Shown here: positions 58,020 to 64,000 of the stretch, piece by piece
How the letters are laid out: every line of letters begins with the position of its first letter
How positions within the stretch are numbered: position 1 is the first letter of the stretch
Assembly (NCBI GenBank): GCA_019054805.1
Contig: JAHQIY010000006.1
Location: forward strand, 6,138,001-6,202,000
Reading direction: 5' to 3'
Source: Brachionus manjavacas
Taxonomy: Eukaryota > Rotifera > Eurotatoria > Ploima > Brachionidae
Length of the DNA: 64,000 nt
Position numbers and translations under genes: made by a program
Notes under the pieces: generated by a model
The model's input: the letters and a program-made list of their open reading frames with translations, nothing else
Databases searched by the model: none
What the model was told of the DNA's origin: nothing

Positions 58020-61000
58020 TGTTTAAGGTCTTTGTGTGACAATCGAAATTAGTTCAGCATTTGAAGTAAAATTAATTTTATTTTCTCTAAAATGTAAAAG
58101 GCTGTTAATCTTTCGAAATTGGTCAAAAGAATAATTTAAAAAAATTTAGAACTGAATCTACAAAGCACATTGAAAAACTAGGCTACGGAAAATTTTTCTA
58201 TTAAAATGCAAATTAATCAATTTTTAGCCCTATTTCTCTCTTCTTCATCTCTCATTTGAATTATTCTTGCTCTCCATTCTACAAAGAACGCAACATAGAT
58301 AAAATACAAAATAGTTGCTAAGTCTAAACACAGAAATAGGCTATTGCAATAGCTTTTCATATTTTGTTTCAAAACATATGCTTGCAACTACAAATTGTCA
58401 AGCGTTGGCCAAAGTAATGCGATATGCTCTGTTAAACGCTTGCAATTAATTCGTGACTGATTGGGCCTCTCAAGCCATCTTAAACAAACCAGATACTTTT
58501 AATTGATTTTAGTTTTAAGCGTCTACATCTGAAACAAGAGCCCTGCAGACAAAAACTTGCTCAACATCTTTCAATTTAGACCCTTTTTGTCTTAATTGTT
58601 TTCTGAACTTTTTTCAATTCTATTCCGGTCACCGGATTACCACAAGCTAAAATAAAAATTGCTGAAAATTTAAGATTCTTTATTAAAAATTAAAAGAGGC
58701 TGTAATTAATTTATCTATTGAAAAGATAAGATTCTTGTTTGACGAATGTAGAAAACTTGCTTACACAATGATTAATTTGTTGAGCGTGTGCCACCTTTTT
58801 TAGAATCTGGTAAAACAAAGCAAAATACCGAGTATGAAAATTTGAAAAATAAATTGCTAAAAATTCATAATAATTTCATATTATTAATTTTATCATGATT
58901 AAAAGCGAAAAAAGTAAAACTTCATTTATTTTATTAGTCTTGCATAAGCTTGTACACACACGCACATTTGAAAAAATTAGCAAAAATTAAATTAAATTTT
59001 TTAAATTAGACAACAAGAAGAGTGAATGGAGTTTGTGCTTGGAAAATTATTTATTCATAATGAATGGATTCGAGTTAATAGCTCATAAAACATACTCACA
59101 TCTTAAAATAGAAAAAAAAAGCATTTGCACTTTGATTAGCAACAATTATCTTATTTGCTCAAGTCCTTGGGAAAATATTTGCACCTTCAGACTAATTCCC
59201 GGTCTATTCACCAAGCTTTTTTCTAATTGATGCTTGCTTTTTTAAATATTTAAATAGGTATTCGGTCTAATCCGCGACATTTCTAAAACCACAAAAAGTG
59301 CTTACCATATAAATGAGATAACTAAACAAAATCTTTGGTTAAAATAAAGATTTTCGTGATTATGCAATTACTACACTATTAAGATTCTTAATTGTTGAAG
59401 TTTTTCATTTTAGAGTAAAATTTGGAATGAAAAAACAAAATTTTCTAAAAAAAAACTATTGATTTCGAAAATAATTGCTTGACCAATTGTCATTTCAAAT
59501 CAAAGCCAAAATTAAATTGTCTTAGGGCATCATATTTTTTTTAATGGTAGAGCATTATGTTTCGAGATCAAAATCCTAGGCGGCAATATTTGATTAAAGA
59601 TAATTTTTAAATAGGCGCCCATTTTCATTTTTTAGCTTTTCTTTTTCTCTACAAATATCGAAAATTTATTTATTTTTAAAATTATGAATTTTTTATTAAG
59701 CTTAAAATTAGCAGCAAATGCTGATTTGAGAAATAATTCTAATGTTACATTTGTATTGAAATATAAATTTTATCTTAGAAAATTTGATGCTAACATTTAA
59801 TAAAAAATAGATAAAATTATTGTTCAAAATAAAGAACACTTTTAAATTTTAATTTTGTATAAAAAATATTTTAAGGGACAGGTCCCTCATGCAGTTCAGA
59901 ATGCTTATGCAGTTCAGAATGCAGAAACTATATTTTTATAAACTTATATTCTCTTGGAAACAATTGAAGTTATAACATAAAACTTTTTAAATTGTAAAAT
60001 GTTATAACTCAAAGCAATATCTGAACTAGGCCAAAAATTAATAATCTATAAGAGAAGAAGTATGAAGTGATGGGTATCACCCACTAACAAAATTGTTGAA
60101 AAGAAATTAAAAATAATGCATAAATTTATTGATAACAATTTTTTCCTTACTATAAAAAATATATTGACAGATGAATTATAAGAATTAGAATTATATACGA
60201 CTCAATAAATTCTTTGAAGACTGATTGAATCAGAATATAAGTTTTTAAAGAACTAGATAAAGGGCGAGCAGGATAGAAATTTTAAATTTAAATTTTTCTA
60301 AATAATTTTAACTATTTTAAATTTAAAATTTTTTTAATCTTTTTTTCACAAAGACTTATTTATATTCAATTAAATTATTTTATTTTTTAGACATCTTGAA
60401 ATTGATGATAAATTCAAAATATCTTTTCAATTCAAAGAATCTATCTTTAGATATTAAAGTTAATCTTTGATTTAATTTAAATCATTTCATAATACATTGA
60501 TAAAATCGATTTTTAATTTATCAAACCATTTTTTTTTAATTTAATGTTTGAATTTCTTTTTTCTTTTTAATTTTGAATGCTTATTTCAAATACTTTCGAA
60601 ATTACTCTAAATTAAAAAAAAACAAAAAATTCAAAGACAGAAAAAATATAGACACCTTTTTGTCATAATTTCACATTTTAACTAAATTTAATTTTTACGA
60701 CTTTTTCGATTGAACAATTTTGGGCTCAGTATTTTGAACGTATACTGATTTTGTGTACGTTCTCTTCGGCATTTTTGAGCTAATGGTTGAACTGAATTGC
60801 TTTAAGTTAATTTATTTGAATTACAAAAGGGACTGGTATTGAATTTTCAAAAGCCTTTTCATTATTATTTGATTTTTATCACACAGACAACATTTGTAAA
60901 ATAATTTCTCGGTCTTGTTTTAGATAACTCGAACATCTTTTCTTATTCAATTTTTGTCATAAATTTTACCATCTTTGAAATCTTTAATGCATTGTAATTC

Positions 61001-61065
61001 TTGGCTTTACTACCATTTAAAACTTCATTATTATTATTAATTTAGTAAAAGTTTTAATACTATTT
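58020..61065. other. Intergenic region upstream of the RhoGAP gene
   Basis: Three kilobases without a recognisable gene. 58240-58650 is slightly richer in G+C and directly upstream of the start, so promoter sequence is plausible. AGGGACAGGTCCCT (about 59874) is a perfect short palindrome with a 2-nt centre, and ATGCAGTTCAGAATGC occurs twice at 59890-59925. The 65-residue ORF at 59033-59230 has no recognisable motif. Confidence 0.45.
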
Positions 61066-61067
61066 AA

Positions 61068-62290
61068 ACTTTTACCTAGAATACAGCACAAAGCTTAGAA
61101 AGAGCCTTCAAAAACTTGAACAATAAGAGGAGTCGGATATACAGAGAAGATGTTAACAAATTCGGGAAGCTTATAGTAAAACAGCAGAAGAGGTTCTCGG
61201 ATTTGTAAAATAACAAAGGAAAAGATGGATATCCGACGAGACATGGGCACTGATAGCTGAAAGAGGGGAAATCAAGGCGAAAATGCTCCAATCAAAATCT
61301 GACCGAATCCGCGGAAAAACAGCATTAGTGAAATACAAAAAGGGTCGTATCCTAACGACTGAAAAAGAGCAAGGGCAAAGATGTGTTGAGCACTTTAGAG
61401 AAGTTCTAAATAGACCAGAACCTAAAGAGCCTCGAAAACCTGAAGTAGCTAGCACTTACCTCGATATTAACACCGAAGTGCAAAGCCTAAAATAAATAGA
61501 AGCTGCGGTAAAAGCCCCGGGTATTGTCGGAGTCACAGCAGAAATGTTGAAAACTGACATTAGGATCACAATAGGGATATTACAAGACCTCTTCAACAAT
61601 ATATGCCGGAAAGAAATCATACCAGAGGACTGGTCAAAATGTAATAGTCAACTCCCTAAGAAAGGTAACAAAATGATTTGTGACAATTGGAGAGGAAAAA
61701 CACTGCTACTAATAGCAAGCAAGGCGTTCTGCAGCATAATACTGGAAAGAATCAGGAACTTCTTGGATGTTATACTTAGAGAATAACAAGCAGGATTTAG
61801 ACGAGTTAGAGGATACATAGACCAGATATTTACACTTAGGAACATCATAGAACAAAGTCTGGATTGAAATAGCTTCGTGTATCTTAACTTCATTGAGCTC
61901 AGGAAAGCCTTTGATAGCATACACAAAGAAACCTTGTGTGCCATTTTAAGATCCTATGGCCTGCCACAGAAGATAGTTAACTTGATAAAACTCTTCTATG
62001 AGAAATTCAATTGTATTGTGATTCTGGACTGCGATGGCTCGGGCATGTACTTAGAATGAAAGAAACACGGATACCAAAAAGAGCCCTTCAGTGGACACCT
62101 CAAGGGCGACGTAAGGTAGGACGACCATCAGTAACATGGAGGTCAACAATCACGAAAGAGCTCATCGATATAGGAATGACATGAGTAGAAGCAAGGGTAA
62201 AGACAAAAGATCGACTTTAGTGGGAATCAAAAGTAATGACCCTATGCTCCACAAGGAAAGAATAAGGAAGAAAAAAAACTTTACTCTAAA
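61068..62290 (+). mobile_element. LINE fragment with internal deletion
   Basis: The order reads: AERGEIKAKMLQSKSDRIRG, EQGQRCVEHFREVLNRPEPK, PGIVGVTAEMLKTDIR, IIPEDWSKCNSQLPKKGNK, CDNWRGKTLLLIASK, QAGFRRVRGYIDQIFTLR and LRKAFDSIHKETL. Then at about 62025 it jumps from FYEKFNCIVI straight to LRWLGHVLRMKETRIPKRAL, WTPQGRRKVGRPSVTWRSTI and ALCST-like end sequence. The YADD-containing half of the reverse transcriptase is therefore deleted. Stops occur at 61493, 61784, 61866 and later. Clade not assigned. G+C is above its surroundings. Confidence 0.75.
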
Positions 62291-62408
62291 TAATTTAGGC
62301 TACTTTTTTCAAATAATAGAATGAAATGTTTTTTATTTAAAAAAAATTGACGCTTTAAAATTTCTATCAAAATATTATGAAATTGAAATAAATTTTAACT
62401 CAAACAAA

Positions 62409-62645
62409 AGAAGATAAATTAATTGGAAATGATCCGCAGATCTTTCTTATTTCTAACAGCAAAAAAAGTAAGACTACTGTACTGTTCACTTGTCAGACCT
62501 CATTTGGAATATGCCATCAGCTCATGGTGTCTTTACTTAGAAAAATATATAGATGAGATAGAAAAAGTGCAACGTAGCGCGACGCGGTTAGTACCTGATC
62601 TCGCAAATTTGGATTATCCACAGCAAATTTGTATTAATATAAGTA
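62409..62645 (+). mobile_element. CR1-like LINE scrap
   Basis: MIRRSFLFLTAKKVRLLYCS, VRPHLEYAISSWCLYLEKYI and KVQRSATRLVPDLANLDYP, the ORF2 region after the reverse-transcriptase core, ending abruptly. Similar to 52.6-52.8 kb. Confidence 0.7.
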
Positions 62646-62714
62646 ATGCAATTAAATATTTCATCAATTCAAAAGATAGTTTGAAATTTTCAAATGTTCT
62701 TTAACTTTTTCTTT

Positions 62715-63100
62715 TTAATGACCTGAAAAATAAGTTTTTAATATTTGACCATAGTCAGTACCATTTTTGTAGCCTTTTACTGATCTCCAAAATCTTTTGA
62801 GTATTTTTTTATAAATCTGCTTTTCTTCAAAATGGGCCATTAATTCTTTAAAAAGAATTTTCATTTTCTTAAAAGTTTGATCATTTCTTGTTTTAATGAA
62901 CTGTTTTTTAATGAACCATAATCCTTCAATGGGATTGAGTTCGCAATGAAATTTCGGCACAAAAATCACCTTGACACCAAATATTTGGCATAACATACAA
63001 CCTACTTCAGAATCAGAATCATGACTGTCACAATGGGTTGATTGTGTATTCGTTTCAACTTCTGAGGCTTCAGGTTCTGGCTAAGGAGCTTTAAGTTATC
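62715..63100 (-). pseudogene. DDE-superfamily transposase C-terminal fragment
   Basis: On minus: PEPEASEVETNTQSTHCDSH, GCMLCQIFGVKVIFVPKFHC, ELNPIEGLWFIKKQF and RFWRSVKGYKNG to the stop. H-C-E-L-N-P-I-E with the third catalytic acid and a following Trp is the end of the DDE core in Tc1/IS630-like and related transposases. The frame is open for about 130 codons, but the first two catalytic residues are not present in the adjoining DNA, so this is a fragment. Confidence 0.6.
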
Positions 63101-63267
63101 CGTTAGAACAAAAATTTTGGATTCGATTAATCTGTTTTATGTGCTTTTTTGGCAAAATTAAGAATTTGAGTAAGCAAAAATGAAGGATAAAAAGAATTTT
63201 AAAAAACTTCATAAAAGTTGATTTTTTTCATTTTTTAAAATGCCTCATTTTGAACACTTTTTTTAAG

Positions 63268-64000
63268 CCAAATAAAAGAGAAAATCAAAAATAGCAAAAA
63301 TGATGAAAATAAATTAAATTTTAATAAATTGGAATATTTTGGAGATTTTTCAAAAAGAACCGACAGTCTGCCATTTGTAACTGGTGATACATTCAGAATT
63401 TTTGCCGATTATGTATTAGATCAAGTAACTACCTCATTGCCAAAAAATGCTTCTACAAAACAAAAGCCGATCATATTTGTTAAAACAGATTACATATCAA
63501 AATTTTTCCTGGATTATTTTCACAAATTTTCCCATAAAATTATTCTCATTACCCACAACAGTGACTATGCAATCACAAAAAATTATATTAAATATTTGGA
63601 CAATGACAAATTGGATGTTTGGTTTGCCCAAAATCCTGAATTTATGCATCCAAAATTGATTTCAATACCTATTGGTTTTATTAATACCCATTTCAACATT
63701 CAATATTTAAAGTTACTCAAAGAATACAAAGACAAAACAAAGCCTTGGAATAAACGTAAATACTAGTGTATGTCAATTTTAACGAAAATACCAACAAGAA
63801 ATCAAGATCTAAATATTTGAATTATTTTCGAGATCTCAAAGGTGTAAAAATAAATAAAAAAAGGCTTGGTTTTAGAGCTTACTTTGAAGATTTGAATAAT
63901 TCAAAGTTTGTTCTTTGCCCTAGAGGCAACGGTCTTGATACTCATAGATTTTATGAATCAATTCTAATGGGAGCTATTCCAATTGTAGCTAGTAGCACCC
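63268..64000 (+). CDS. Exostosin-like glycosyltransferase (partial; one-base frameshift)
   Basis: The frame opens after a TTTTTTTAAG acceptor-like site and runs through LEYFGDFSKRTDSLPFVTGD, KPIIFVKTDYISKFFLDYF, KIILITHNSDYAITK, VWFAQNPEFMHPKLISIPIG and to NKRKY, then a TAG at 63764. One base over it continues VYVNFNENTNKKSRSKYLNY, FRAYFEDLNNSKFVLCPRGN and GLDTHRFYESILMGAIPIVA to the window edge. SKFVLCPRGNGLDTHRFYE..GAIPI is the nucleotide-sugar-binding signature of exostosin-like (GT47-type) enzymes. A missing A near 63757 would explain the shift, either a real lesion or an assembly error. The first exon is not found. The substrate cannot be told. Confidence 0.55.

Noticed and set aside
59033-59230. 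65-codon ORF on plus upstream of the RhoGAP gene
   Set aside because: No recognisable motif and no splice or poly(A) context.
1-64000. tRNA, rRNA or snRNA genes
   Set aside because: None could be recognised by eye; a tRNAscan-SE or Infernal run would be decisive.

Overview
The window is nuclear DNA from a small animal with a very AT-rich genome (about three quarters A+T by eye). Genes are compact, many introns are only 45-60 bp with plain GT..AG ends, and the recognisable proteins are animal-type: GPAA1, VPS4, FMC1, HELQ, a RICH-type BAR-RhoGAP and two SLC28 nucleoside transporters. AT content, short introns and many small LINE families would fit a rotifer such as a monogonont, but nothing in the sequence proves that assignment.

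Layout. 1-1.7 kb: 5' part of GPAA1 (minus), running off the left edge, divergent from a small MIT-domain gene at 2.2-2.6 kb. 3-11 kb: transposon debris (FLYWCH/MULE-like and Merlin-like transposase remnants, a long dead two-ORF LINE, a CR1-like scrap, a MULE C-terminus, a pogo-like MITE). 11.2-15.4 kb: the VPS4 locus, made of a truncated tandem copy coding only an MIT domain and the complete six-exon VPS4, whose fourth intron holds an antisense FMC1 gene. 15.8-21.9 kb: HELQ (minus), tail-to-tail with VPS4, with a hAT-type MITE in a 3-kb intron. 22.6-24 kb: 5'-truncated CR1-like LINE. 25.7-28.5 kb and 38.7-41.4 kb: two same-strand SLC28/CNT paralogues. Between them lies a 6.47-kb segment bounded by 169-bp inverted repeats that I read as identical, full of GACATGTC palindromes; a near-complete two-ORF LINE sits inside it. 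42-48 kb: LINE fragments, then a 1.4-kb MULE-like element with inverted ends, a 13-bp direct repeat at its borders and a broken SWIM/AT-hook gene. 48.6-58 kb: seven-exon BAR-RhoGAP gene (minus) ending in a PDZ ligand, with a CR1-like scrap in one intron. 58-61 kb: nothing recognisable. 61-63.1 kb: LINE and DDE transposase remnants. 63.3-64 kb: start of an exostosin-like glycosyltransferase gene with a one-base frameshift, cut by the right edge.

The host genes do not form one pathway. The linked theme is membranes and ESCRT: VPS4 with two MIT-only relatives, which could bind ESCRT-III tails without the ATPase. All exon models were read by eye from splice signals, reading frame and family resemblance; no alignment or search was run.
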